From: Dyella_A sp035685805
GTDB taxonomy: Bacteria; Pseudomonadota; Gammaproteobacteria; Xanthomonadales; Rhodanobacteraceae
Length of the DNA: 64,000 nt
Assembly: GCF_035685805.1 (NCBI RefSeq)
Contig: NZ_DASSAB010000045.1
Span: forward strand, 124,001-188,000
Direction: 5' to 3'
Part shown: in pieces, positions 36,299 through 44,233 of the stretch
How the letters are laid out: every line of letters begins with the position of its first letter
Position numbering within the stretch: position 1 is the stretch's first letter
Translations under genes and position numbers: made by a program
The notes under the pieces: generated by a model
Seen by the model: the letters and a program-made list of their open reading frames with translations, nothing else
Databases searched by the model: none
What the model was told of the DNA's origin: nothing

Positions 36299-36928
36299 AT
36301 GAAGAAGAAGTCGTTAGCTGAGAAGCTGATCTACCTCGACAGTGACTTTGTATCTCGAATGTACGAGACAGAGTTCGATGTATCGCCGACAACGTCCATT
36401 ACACGCACCCACGGCATACAAGCATCCGCCTCATTGCCATTATTTTCGGGTGGCGGAAGCTCAAGTGAGAGCAAGTCTTACAGTGTCTCCACGCTAGAAA
36501 TGCTTGACAAGCTATCAAAGCGACTGGAGAAGTACCCCTCATTCGATAACTCCTCATACACAATGGACTCGTCATCAGGTTATTTTTGGGTTGACGGAGT
36601 ATTTTTCACCAGCAAGGTCAGCTTATCTCGGACCACGCACACAATCACTTTGATTGGCAGACCAGATCCAAAAAAGCCTCGCAGGACCGAGGAGTTCATC
36701 GGCGAAGAAGCATTCTTCGCGATCAAGAGCGGAGAAACCCAATTTGCCCTCTCACCAACGGACGAGTACTTCGTCCCCGGAATCTCTGCATTAAAGGGGC
36801 TTTCGCATTTAGTAATTAATCGCCTGTCGATGCCTTGCCGAGCATTGCTGCGTGTATTTTCGGCCAACACATCATTCCACGAGTGGGTTGCAATCCCTTT
36901 GGTTATCTATGATCCCGATGGGAAATAA
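36299..36928 (+). CDS. Orphan protein in an AT-rich patch, function unknown
   Basis: A 209-residue protein I do not recognise with confidence. It opens KKKSLAEKLIYLDSDFVSRMYETEF, then a Ser/Gly-rich stretch near residues 42-62, a helical LEMLDKLSKRLEKYP, and a beta-rich second half with FWVDGVFFTSKVSLS. This layout (YLD...-Ser-rich-helix) recalls proteins filed as DUF6414, but I cannot check that. Two 60-base stretches I counted here are about 43 percent G+C against 67 percent in the preceding gene, and codon use is clearly different, so recent transfer is likely. The ATG is five bases after the peptidase stop with a poor ribosome site. A short frame overlaps its end. Confidence 0.6.
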   Translation: MKKKSLAEKLIYLDSDFVSRMYETEFDVSPTTSITRTHGIQASASLPLFSGGGSSSESKSYSVSTLEMLDKLSKRLEKYPSFDNSSYTMDSSSGYFWVDGVFFTSKVSLSRTTHTITLIGRPDPKKPRRTEEFIGEEAFFAIKSGETQFALSPTDEYFVPGISALKGLSHLVINRLSMPCRALLRVFSANTSFHEWVAIPLVIYDPDGK

Positions 36929-37124
36929 AGACTCATTGAGATCGCAGCCGCTTCACGACTTGCTTTATTTCGGCGCCACACTAGACGTCGCACGCCTGAA
37001 AGGGCTTATCTCCCTGGGGAGAGCTTTGCTTCATGGCGAATCGTCACTCTTAAGCGCACTACCAACAGCCGTCATACCCGCGAAAGCCGGAGACGCTTCT
37101 CAACGGCGACAGCCCATCATTTAA
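36909..37124 (+). CDS. Short possible gene, 71 residues, or remnant
   Basis: An open frame from the ATG at 36909, overlapping the 3' end of the orphan gene by 20 bases, encoding MIPMGNKDSLRSQPLHDLLYF and onward. Base composition is still AT-rich at its start and shifts back toward normal at the end, where the DNA resembles a degenerate intergenic palindrome (CATACCCGCGAAAGCCGG). No domain is recognised. It may be a partner of the upstream gene, the decayed end of a transferred segment, or not expressed at all. Confidence 0.3.
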   Translation: MIPMGNKDSLRSQPLHDLLYFGATLDVARLKGLISLGRALLHGESSLLSALPTAVIPAKAGDASQRRQPII

Positions 37125-37175
37125 CGTATCTGCTCTAAAAGCCACGCAACATTCCGCACCGAAACGGCCACGAGC

Positions 37176-38249
37176 ATGCCCCACCCCATCCGCCTCGGCC
37201 TGATCGGCTACGGCTACGCCGGCAAGACCTTCCACGCGCCGCTGATCCGCGCCACGCCCGGCCTCGAGCTCGCGGCCGTCGCCTCGCGCGATGCCGCCAA
37301 GGTACACGCCGATCTGCCGCACATCCGCGTGCACGAAACGCCCGCCGCACTCATCGCCGACGACAGCCTCGACGTGGTGGTGATCGCCACCCCCAATGAC
37401 ACCCACGCGCCGCTGGCCGCCGATGCCTTGCGCGCCGGCAGGCACGTGGTGATCGACAAGCCAATGGCGCTGGACCGGGCCGAAGCGCGCGCGCTGGTCG
37501 CCCTTGCCGATCGCTCCACAGGCCAGCTCTCGGTGTTTCACAACCGCCGCTGGGACAGCGACTATCTGGCGGTAAAACAGGCCATCGATAACGGACTGGT
37601 CGGCGAGGTGACGCATTTCGAATCGCACATCGACCGCTACCGACCCGCCGTGCGCGACCGCTGGCGCGAGTCGGCCGGCCCCGGCGCGGGCATCTGGTAC
37701 GACCTCGGTCCCCATCTGGTCGACCAGGTGCTGCAGCTGTTCGGCCTGCCCGAGCGCGTGCATGGCGCGCTGGCGATCCAGCGCGCAGGCGGGCTGAGCG
37801 ACGACTGGGCGCACGTGCGGCTGGACTACGGCGCGCGCCAGGTGATCCTCCACGCCAGCATGCTGGTAGCCGGCGGCGCGCGACGCTTCGTGGTGCACGG
37901 CACGCGCGGCAGCCTGATCAAGGCTGGCGCCGACCGCCAGGAAGCCCAGATCCTGGCCGGCATGATTCCCGGCGCAATCGGCTGGGGCGAGGATGCCGAT
38001 CCACTCATTGCCATCGACGCGCATGGCGAAGCGCGCGCACTGCCGGTGGCCGCCGGCGACCAGCGTCGCTACTACGCCGCTCTGCGCGATGCGATCGCGG
38101 GGCATGCGCCGTGGCCGGTGAGGCCGATTGAAGCGCTGGCGACGATGGCCGTGATCGAGGCGGGCTTCGCCTCCGGGCGCGAAGGCCGTGCCGTGGCGCT
38201 GCAGCTGACTGATGCCGAGCGGCTTGCCTCCGCCGCTGCCCGCGCTTGA
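37176..38249 (+). CDS. Gfo/Idh/MocA-family NAD(P)-dependent oxidoreductase
   Basis: A 357-residue dehydrogenase of the glucose-fructose oxidoreductase / inositol dehydrogenase family. The N-terminal Rossmann fold begins IRLGLIGYGYAGKTFHAPLI, with VVIATPNDTHAPLAADAL and HVVIDKPMAL (the EKP-type motif with catalytic Lys, here DKP) near residues 85-95; the C-terminal half carries GPGAGIWYDLGPHLVDQVLQLFG with the Asp/His pair. It is closest in layout to the YhhX/YdgJ type, whose sugar substrates are uncertain. The start is the ATG at 37176 in normal high-GC DNA, right after the AT-rich patch. It could handle a sugar or cyclitol from the nearby loci, but this is not shown. Confidence 0.87.
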   Translation: MPHPIRLGLIGYGYAGKTFHAPLIRATPGLELAAVASRDAAKVHADLPHIRVHETPAALIADDSLDVVVIATPNDTHAPLAADALRAGRHVVIDKPMALDRAEARALVALADRSTGQLSVFHNRRWDSDYLAVKQAIDNGLVGEVTHFESHIDRYRPAVRDRWRESAGPGAGIWYDLGPHLVDQVLQLFGLPERVHGALAIQRAGGLSDDWAHVRLDYGARQVILHASMLVAGGARRFVVHGTRGSLIKAGADRQEAQILAGMIPGAIGWGEDADPLIAIDAHGEARALPVAAGDQRRYYAALRDAIAGHAPWPVRPIEALATMAVIEAGFASGREGRAVALQLTDAERLASAAARA

Positions 38250-38646
38250 GCCACGCCCCGGCAGTCGCCGCCCGCTTGCTGCGCAGACGCGCGCCAGGAC
38301 GTCGCCGCGGGTGTGACAGCGGTCCGCGCCATGGCAGGTTCCTGATACGCACAGGCGCAGCGGCAGCGTCTCCCCGCAGCTTTGCCACGCCCCGGCGGCG
38401 CCTCGTTGCCGTGACCGGACCCGGGGCGCCCGCGACCGCCGTGCCTGGCGGCCGTCTTGCCTTGCTGCGGCCGGCGGCACTGCGGTGGCGTCTGATGCCA
38501 GCCGGGACAAGCCCGTGGAGGCTGGCGCTGGCACACTCCGCGGATCCGCCGATCAATGCCATAGACGGTTCTTTCATGATCGCGGTGAGAATCTCGTGTG
38601 ACGCGCCGCGGTTTCCCGGCAGCCGGCGCCATAAGGGAGAACATCT
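38250..38646. other. Region without a supported gene (397 bases)
   Basis: High-GC DNA between the oxidoreductase and a small orphan gene. Open frames of up to 134 codons exist on the plus strand and continue on the minus strand, but their translations are Arg/Ala/Pro-rich in the manner of shadow frames and lack ribosome sites. I see no tRNA, clear terminator or repeat. The last 20 bases hold the ribosome site of the next gene. Confidence 0.5.
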
Positions 38647-38895
38647 ATGACTCGCATGCAGTCTGACAATCAGATGCCCATGAGCATGGTCCGGCGCGAA
38701 AGCGAGCGGGAGAGCGAAAGGCTGGAGAACGCCGCGGGGCGCGCCTTCCGCATCTATCTGGCCGCGCGTTCGGAGGGCCGCAGCGCGAACGAGATCGCCA
38801 CGCTGAAGGCCGCGTACGAAGTCGCTTCCAGCCGTTGCCGCAGCGTCCGACTGGCGACTCACGGCGGTGCGTTCCGCACGGGATTCGCCGCCTGA
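38647..38895 (+). CDS. Small hypothetical protein (82 residues)
   Basis: Not recognised. The product is hydrophilic and mostly helical: a charged N-terminal half with MVRRESERESERLENAAGR, then AFRIYLAARSEGRSANEIATLKAAYEVASSRCRSVR. No signal peptide or membrane segment. It is believable as a gene because a strong AAGGGAGA site lies seven to ten bases before the ATG and a terminator hairpin follows 48 bases after the stop. It is a single-gene unit facing ssb. A small regulatory or stress protein is possible, but nothing in the sequence fixes a role. Confidence 0.6.
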   Translation: MTRMQSDNQMPMSMVRRESERESERLENAAGRAFRIYLAARSEGRSANEIATLKAAYEVASSRCRSVRLATHGGAFRTGFAA

Positions 38896-38942
38896 AGCTG
38901 CCCGCACGGCATGCCCTGGCTGATAAACCGGGCGGCCCCAAG

Positions 38943-38973
38943 AAAAAAACGGCAGCCTTCCGGCTGCCGTTTT
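38943..38973. terminator. Bidirectional terminator between the 82-residue gene and ssb
   Basis: Nine-base GC-rich stem ACGGCAGCC / GGCTGCCGT (38949-38957 with 38962-38970), TTCC loop, flanked by a run of seven A on the left and T on the right, so it can end transcription from both sides. Confidence 0.88.
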
Positions 38974-38995
38974 GCTTTTGCGTGACCGCGATGCC

Positions 38996-39535
38996 TCAGA
39001 ACGGAATGTCGTCGTCGTCGAAGCTGCCGTTGTCGGCCGGGGCTGGCGCCTGGCGCGGCATGTCATTGCCGCCGCGGTTGTAGTCGCCACCGCTACGGTT
39101 GCCGCCGCCACCGCCGCCGCCACCCTGGCGACCGCCGCCGCCCTGGCTGCGCTGCTGGAAACCGCCGCCGCCACCGCCGCCCATGCCGCCGCCTTCGCTG
39201 CCGCCGCCGAGCATCTGCATCTCGTTGGCCACGATGTCGGTGCTGTACTTCTCCACGCCGGCCTTGTCGGTGTACTTGTCAGTGCGCAGCGAGCCTTCGA
39301 TGTAGACCTGGCGGCCCTTCTTCAGGTACTCGCCGGCGATCTCGGCGAGCCGGCCGAACAGCTTCACGCGGTGCCACTCGGTGCGCTCCTGCTTCTCGCC
39401 GCTCTGCTTGTCGGTCCAGCTCTCGGAGGTGGCCACGCTGAGCGAGGTGATCGCGGTGCCGCTGGAGGTGTAGCGCACTTCCGGATCCGCGCCCAGGTTG
39501 CCGACCAGAATGACCTTGTTGATGCCGCGTGCCAT
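38996..39535 (-). CDS. ssb: Single-stranded DNA-binding protein
   Basis: Coats single-stranded DNA in replication, repair and recombination. The 179-residue product starts MARGINKVILVGNLGADPEVR, the standard SSB opening, with the OB fold to about residue 110. A long linker of Gly, Gln and Arg (about 115-165) follows, and the acidic tip ends DDDDIPF, the docking site for partner proteins. The Gly codon runs give a low-complexity patch at about 39085-39190. Transcribed alone toward the bidirectional terminator. Confidence 0.97.
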   Translation of the reverse strand: MARGINKVILVGNLGADPEVRYTSSGTAITSLSVATSESWTDKQSGEKQERTEWHRVKLFGRLAEIAGEYLKKGRQVYIEGSLRTDKYTDKAGVEKYSTDIVANEMQMLGGGSEGGGMGGGGGGGFQQRSQGGGGRQGGGGGGGGNRSGGDYNRGGNDMPRQAPAPADNGSFDDDDIPF

Positions 39536-39790
39536 GGGATTTCCTCACTGTGCGGGGCCGGTGCGCGCATGGCCCGGCCGACTGTCGTTGTGGCGGGGCT
39601 GCACGCTGCGGCAGCACCCGACGGGCTGCCCATCATAACTGGCTGTCCCGATTTCGGCGTGTCCCCGCGCTGCGCCGTGGGGTTGCGGGCCGCATCCGGC
39701 ACCCGCCCCGTTGCGTAGACAGTTCCAGCGCCCGCGGGCGCCGCCGCGGCCGGGACCGAGCCGCGACGCCATCACCCATGGAGACACCTC

Positions 39791-40606
39791 TTGACCAATC
39801 GTTCGCTGCGCGCCCGCACCCTCGGCCTGGCGCTGTGCCTGGGGATCGCCTGCCTCGGCGCGGGCGCCCGGCCGGCAATCGCTGACGGCATCGTCCAGCG
39901 TGAAGGCGAGGCGTTTGCGACGGGCGATGGACATCTCATGTATCGCGAAACGCACTGGCTGTTCGAGGACGGCGGCCGCCCGACCCGGCTGGTGCTCTAC
40001 CGGTGCCCGAACGGCGCGCCGTTCGCGCGCAAGCTGCTGCATGTCACCGACGTGCCGCAGGCGCCGGACTTCGAGCTCGACGACGGCCGCACCGGCTATC
40101 GCGAGGGCGTGCGCCAGCGGCCCGGCGGTGGGCGCGAGGTGTTCGTGCGCAAGCGCCGCGGCGCGGCGGAAAAGAGCGCCCCACTGGACACCACGCCGCC
40201 GCCGGTGATCGACGCCGGGTTCGATGCCTACATCCGCGGCCACTGGGACACGCTCGGCCGCGGCGGCAACGACAGCGCGCCGTTCGTGCTGCCCGGCCGG
40301 CTGGGCACGCTCACCATCAACGTGAAGCGGCTCGACGATGCCGTCGTCGGCGGCCGTCCGGCGCGGCAGTACCGGCTGGGCCTGGCCAGCTGGGTGGGCT
40401 TTGCCCTGCCGCACGTGGATGTCGCCTATGACGCGCGCAGCCGCGACCTGCTGCGTTTCGTCGGCACCGCCAACATCCACGCCAGCGACGGCGGCGGGGT
40501 GCGCGCCACCATCGTGTTCGACCCCGCACGCGAGCGCCCTGCCACGGCGGCCGAGCTGCAGGCTGCCCGAAACGCGCCGCTGGACGGTCGCTGCCCGATT
40601 CCCTGA
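39791..40606 (+). CDS. Exported protein of unknown function (TTG start)
   Basis: A 271-residue product with a Sec signal (RARTLGLALCLGIACLGAGARPAIA), so probably periplasmic. I do not recognise the family. The mature part is rich in beta character and Arg, with DGHLMYRETHWLFEDG, a basic stretch VFVRKRRG near residue 120 and YDARSRDLLRF near 220, suggesting a compact soluble domain. The only sensible start is TTG at 39791, seven bases after GGAG; no in-frame ATG fits the signal peptide. It is convergent with the GGDEF-EAL gene with four bases between. Confidence 0.7.
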   Translation: MTNRSLRARTLGLALCLGIACLGAGARPAIADGIVQREGEAFATGDGHLMYRETHWLFEDGGRPTRLVLYRCPNGAPFARKLLHVTDVPQAPDFELDDGRTGYREGVRQRPGGGREVFVRKRRGAAEKSAPLDTTPPPVIDAGFDAYIRGHWDTLGRGGNDSAPFVLPGRLGTLTINVKRLDDAVVGGRPARQYRLGLASWVGFALPHVDVAYDARSRDLLRFVGTANIHASDGGGVRATIVFDPARERPATAAELQAARNAPLDGRCPIP

Positions 40607-40610
40607 GCGG

Positions 40611-43600
40611 CTAGGGCGCGGTCGGCACGGCCGGCAGCAGATGCGCCAGCGGCTCGGGGCGATGAATCACAAAGCCCTGGGCGAAATCCACCGCCAGCTT
40701 GGCCAGTGGCGGCAACAGCTCCTCGCGCTCGACGAACTCGGCGATGGTCTGCATGCCCAGCACCGCGGCCACCTCGCAAAAGCTGCGCACCGACACCCGA
40801 TCCAGCGGATCGCTGGTGAGCCCGAGCACGAAACGGCCGTCGATCTTGAGGAAGTCCACGGCAAAGTTGCGCAGGTAACCGAACGAGGCGAGCTCGGCGC
40901 CGAACTCGTCCAGCGCCATGCGCACGCCGCGTTCGTGCATCGCCTGCAGGAACTGCCGCGCGTCGGCCATGTGGCTGAGCGCCGTCGCCTCGGTGATCTC
41001 GAAGCACAGCATGCGCACGTCGAAGGTCGCACGGTCGAGCAGCGCCTTGACGAACTCGTGGAACCCCGGGTCACCGATGGACTGGACCGAGAGGTTGATC
41101 GCCACCAGCGCCGGCGACGAATGCCCTGGCGGCAGCTGCCCGAGCCGCGCGAACACGCTCTTGACCACCCAGCGGTCGATGCGGCTGGCCAGTTGATAAC
41201 GCTCCGCCGCCGCCATGAACGCGCCGGGCCCGATCAGCCGCCCATCGTCCTCGCGCAGGCGCAGCAGCACCTCGGCGCACAGGCCGCCGGCGTCGTGCGC
41301 CCGCGTCGATAGCGGGCCGAAGCGCTGCGCATGCAGCTCGAAACCCTCGTGCTCGAGCGCGCGCGCGAGCCGCGCGGCCCACGCCGCATCACCCACCAGT
41401 GCCTGCACCGAGCTGTCCTGGGCGCGCCAGGTGTGGAAGCGATTGCGTCCGCCGGACTTGGCGATATAGCAGGCGGTGTCGGCCGCGCGCATGACCTCGT
41501 CCATGGCGCGCCCACCGCCTTCCACCGGCACCACGCCGATGCTGGTGCCGATGCGAAAACTCTGCTCGGCGCTGGCGACATAGCGGTACTCGTTGACCGC
41601 GATGCAGACAGCGCGGGCAATGCGCTCGGCCTGCTCCGGCGGGCAGCCCTCCAGCAACACGGCGAACTCGTCGCCGCCCAGGCGCGCGGCGGTGTCGTGA
41701 CTGCGCACGCACGCCTGCAGCAGGCCGGCCACCTGCACCAGCACCTCGTCGCCGGCGTGGTGACCGCAGCTGTCGTTGATGATCTTGAAGTGGTCCAGGT
41801 CGATGAACAGCACGGCGCCGTATTCGCCATCACGGTCGGCGCGTTCCAGGAACCGGCCCAGTCGCTCGGTGAATTCCATCCGGTTGGGCAGCCCGGTGAG
41901 CGAGTCGTGCCGCGCCTGATGGGAAATTTCCCGGCTCAGCGCACGCGCTGCGGTGACGTCGTGGAACACCATGACCGCGCCCATCACCACCCCGGCCTCG
42001 TTCCTGATCGGCGCCGCGGAGTCGTCGATGGCACGCTCGCGCCCGTCGCGCGCCACCAGCACGATATGGCGCGCCAGCGAGGTGATGCGCTGCTCGGCCA
42101 GCGCCGACTCCACCGGGTTGGGCACCGGATCGCCGGTCTCCTCGTTGACCAGGCGCACCACCTCCCCGATCGACCGGCCGCTGACCTCGGCGGCGGACCA
42201 GCCGGTGAGCGACTCGGCCACCGGATTGATCCAGGTGACCCGGGCCTGGGCATCGGTGGTGACCACCGCGTCGCCGATAGAATTGAGCGTCACGCGCAGC
42301 AGCTCGCGATGTTCGGCCAGGGCGATCTCGGCGCGCTTGCGCGCGGTGATGTCCTGGAAGCTCCCGGCCATGCGCACCGGTCGGCCGTGCTCGATCTCCA
42401 CGGCACTGATCGTGCGGATCCACAGCGCACGCCCGGTGAAGGTGGTGAACGGCAGCTCCAGGTCCCAGCCCTGGCCGCTCTCCAGCGCGCGCTCGAATTC
42501 CACCGCAAGCACCCGCCGCGCCTCCGGCGGAAAGAACTGCATGGCGCTCTCGAACTCCGGCTCGTAGTCGTCCGGCACCTCGTAGATGCGCCGGATCTGC
42601 CCGGTCCAGTAGAGGCGGCGGGTGGCCAGGTCCATCTGCCAGCCGCCGATGCCGGCGACCACGCCGGTGCGCTGCAGGAACGCAAGGCTCTCGCGTTGCT
42701 CCTCCTGCGCAGCACGGCGCTCGGTGATGTTGCTGAGGATCACCACGAACCCCTGCAACTGGCCGCCGCTACCCCGCTGCGGATGCACGTCCACATCCAC
42801 CCACAGCGTTTTGCCGCTGCGATTGCGCATCGAGGTCTCGCCCTGATACGGCATGTCCAGCGCGGCCGCGCGGGTGACGGCATCGGCCGCATCGTGCAGC
42901 CCGGGCTCGCCGCCCAGCAGCTCACCGAGCGGCCGCCCGCTCGCTTCGTCGGCGACGTAGCCGGTGAGGCGGGCGAAGGCGGGGTTGGTCCAGGCCACCA
43001 CGCCGGCGGCGGAGACGATCGCCACCGCGTCGCTGGTCAGCCGTGCCACGGTAGCCAGCCGCTCCAGCTCGGCAGTCATCGAGCCGGCCAGGTCGATGGC
43101 ACTCTGTCGACCGGTCACCAGCATCCAGATCAGCAAGGCGAGCATCGCGCTGAGCAGCACGCCGAGTGCGCCGAAGCGCCCCTCCTGGACCTCGTCCGCC
43201 CGGGCGGCGCGGTCGAACACCGCGGTGCTGCTGATGGTCAGCTGCAACTGTCGCCCTCCCTCCTCGAGCACCCGCACCAGGTTGTAGCGGGCGCGGTAGG
43301 GAGCGCGTGCCGCATCCAGCCCCGGGTACACCGTGACCGGCTCGCTGCCGGTGATGTCGACGAGCGAGAAATCGAGCATCTGGCCCGCGCCGATGAGCGA
43401 AGAGAGCATCTGCGGGTAGTTCACCGGCGCGTACACCAGCCCGATCAACTGGCGGGCATCCGGATCGCCGGCAAACACCGGCAGGTAGTAATGCGCGCCG
43501 CGCTCTTTCTCGTTGCCCTGGCGCAGGAACACCGGCGCGCTCACCGCCAGCGCATCGCTGGCAATCGCCCGCTGCACGGCCTCCCGGCGAACTGCCTCGG

Positions 43601-44090
43601 CGCCCACGTCCAGGCCCAGCGCTGCCGCGTTGCGATCGATCGGCTCGATCGCCCGCACCACGTACAGCCACGCCGGCCGCCCCTGCGAGTCGACGCGGAA
43701 TCCGCTGCCCTGCTGCACGCGCAACCGGGCGGTGGATGCCGCCAGCTGCGCGACGGGCACCGGCTCGATGAAGCCGAAGCCGTAGACGCCGGGGAAATCC
43801 CGCGCCAGGTCGCCACTGGGCATCGCCCGGCGGAACGCCGGCGCATCCGGCACCCGCTGCATGGCCAGCACGGTGCCGCGCAGCCCCATCAGCCCGTAGG
43901 CCGGCATGGCCAGTCGCCGCGACACCTCCAGCTGCAGCTGCCCGGCTGCCTGGCGAAACTGGCTGTCACGGACGTCCTGTGCGTCGATCCGGGTGCGCGA
44001 CACCACCCAAGCGGTCAACGCGCCGCCCGCCACGAAGATCGCCAGCGCCCCGACCAGTGCACCCAGCAGTACCTGTTGTCTGGCTCTCAC
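40611..44090 (-). CDS. Membrane CHASE-PAS-GGDEF-EAL protein (cyclic-di-GMP signalling)
   Basis: An 1159-residue protein. A membrane segment (about 8-28) is followed by a periplasmic CHASE domain (FPGVYGFGFIEPV), a second segment near 310-330, three PAS domains (about 345-760), a GGDEF diguanylate cyclase domain with intact GGDEF at 805-809, and an EAL domain. The EAL domain is altered: the signature reads EVL (Glu940) and the DDFG stretch reads DEFG. The cyclase looks active, while phosphodiesterase activity is doubtful. I start at the GTG ending at 44090, five bases after GGAGG; another GTG at 44123 is possible. No partner gene is adjacent, so its target process cannot be read from context. 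Confidence 0.88.
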   Translation of the reverse strand: MRARQQVLLGALVGALAIFVAGGALTAWVVSRTRIDAQDVRDSQFRQAAGQLQLEVSRRLAMPAYGLMGLRGTVLAMQRVPDAPAFRRAMPSGDLARDFPGVYGFGFIEPVPVAQLAASTARLRVQQGSGFRVDSQGRPAWLYVVRAIEPIDRNAAALGLDVGAEAVRREAVQRAIASDALAVSAPVFLRQGNEKERGAHYYLPVFAGDPDARQLIGLVYAPVNYPQMLSSLIGAGQMLDFSLVDITGSEPVTVYPGLDAARAPYRARYNLVRVLEEGGRQLQLTISSTAVFDRAARADEVQEGRFGALGVLLSAMLALLIWMLVTGRQSAIDLAGSMTAELERLATVARLTSDAVAIVSAAGVVAWTNPAFARLTGYVADEASGRPLGELLGGEPGLHDAADAVTRAAALDMPYQGETSMRNRSGKTLWVDVDVHPQRGSGGQLQGFVVILSNITERRAAQEEQRESLAFLQRTGVVAGIGGWQMDLATRRLYWTGQIRRIYEVPDDYEPEFESAMQFFPPEARRVLAVEFERALESGQGWDLELPFTTFTGRALWIRTISAVEIEHGRPVRMAGSFQDITARKRAEIALAEHRELLRVTLNSIGDAVVTTDAQARVTWINPVAESLTGWSAAEVSGRSIGEVVRLVNEETGDPVPNPVESALAEQRITSLARHIVLVARDGRERAIDDSAAPIRNEAGVVMGAVMVFHDVTAARALSREISHQARHDSLTGLPNRMEFTERLGRFLERADRDGEYGAVLFIDLDHFKIINDSCGHHAGDEVLVQVAGLLQACVRSHDTAARLGGDEFAVLLEGCPPEQAERIARAVCIAVNEYRYVASAEQSFRIGTSIGVVPVEGGGRAMDEVMRAADTACYIAKSGGRNRFHTWRAQDSSVQALVGDAAWAARLARALEHEGFELHAQRFGPLSTRAHDAGGLCAEVLLRLREDDGRLIGPGAFMAAAERYQLASRIDRWVVKSVFARLGQLPPGHSSPALVAINLSVQSIGDPGFHEFVKALLDRATFDVRMLCFEITEATALSHMADARQFLQAMHERGVRMALDEFGAELASFGYLRNFAVDFLKIDGRFVLGLTSDPLDRVSVRSFCEVAAVLGMQTIAEFVEREELLPPLAKLAVDFAQGFVIHRPEPLAHLLPAVPTAP

Positions 44091-44233
44091 CACGACCTCC
44101 GCAAGCGATCCATACGCCTGCACACCGGCTACCCGTGTGCCCGCGGGGCACGGGCGGCACCCGCTCAGACCGCTTCATGCTGCATGGAACGTCCCGCGCC
44201 AAGGTGCGCAGGATCAACTGCAGTGAGATTCCC

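Noticed and set aside
38246..38650. 134-codon plus-strand frame after the oxidoreductase
   Set aside because: Starts without a ribosome site, Arg/Pro/Ala-rich, no domain, and overlaps the well-placed ribosome site and start of the 82-residue gene.
39085..39190. Possible tandem repeat of short GGC/CCG units
   Set aside because: These are Gly codons of the flexible SSB linker, common in the family, not an independent repeat or CRISPR.
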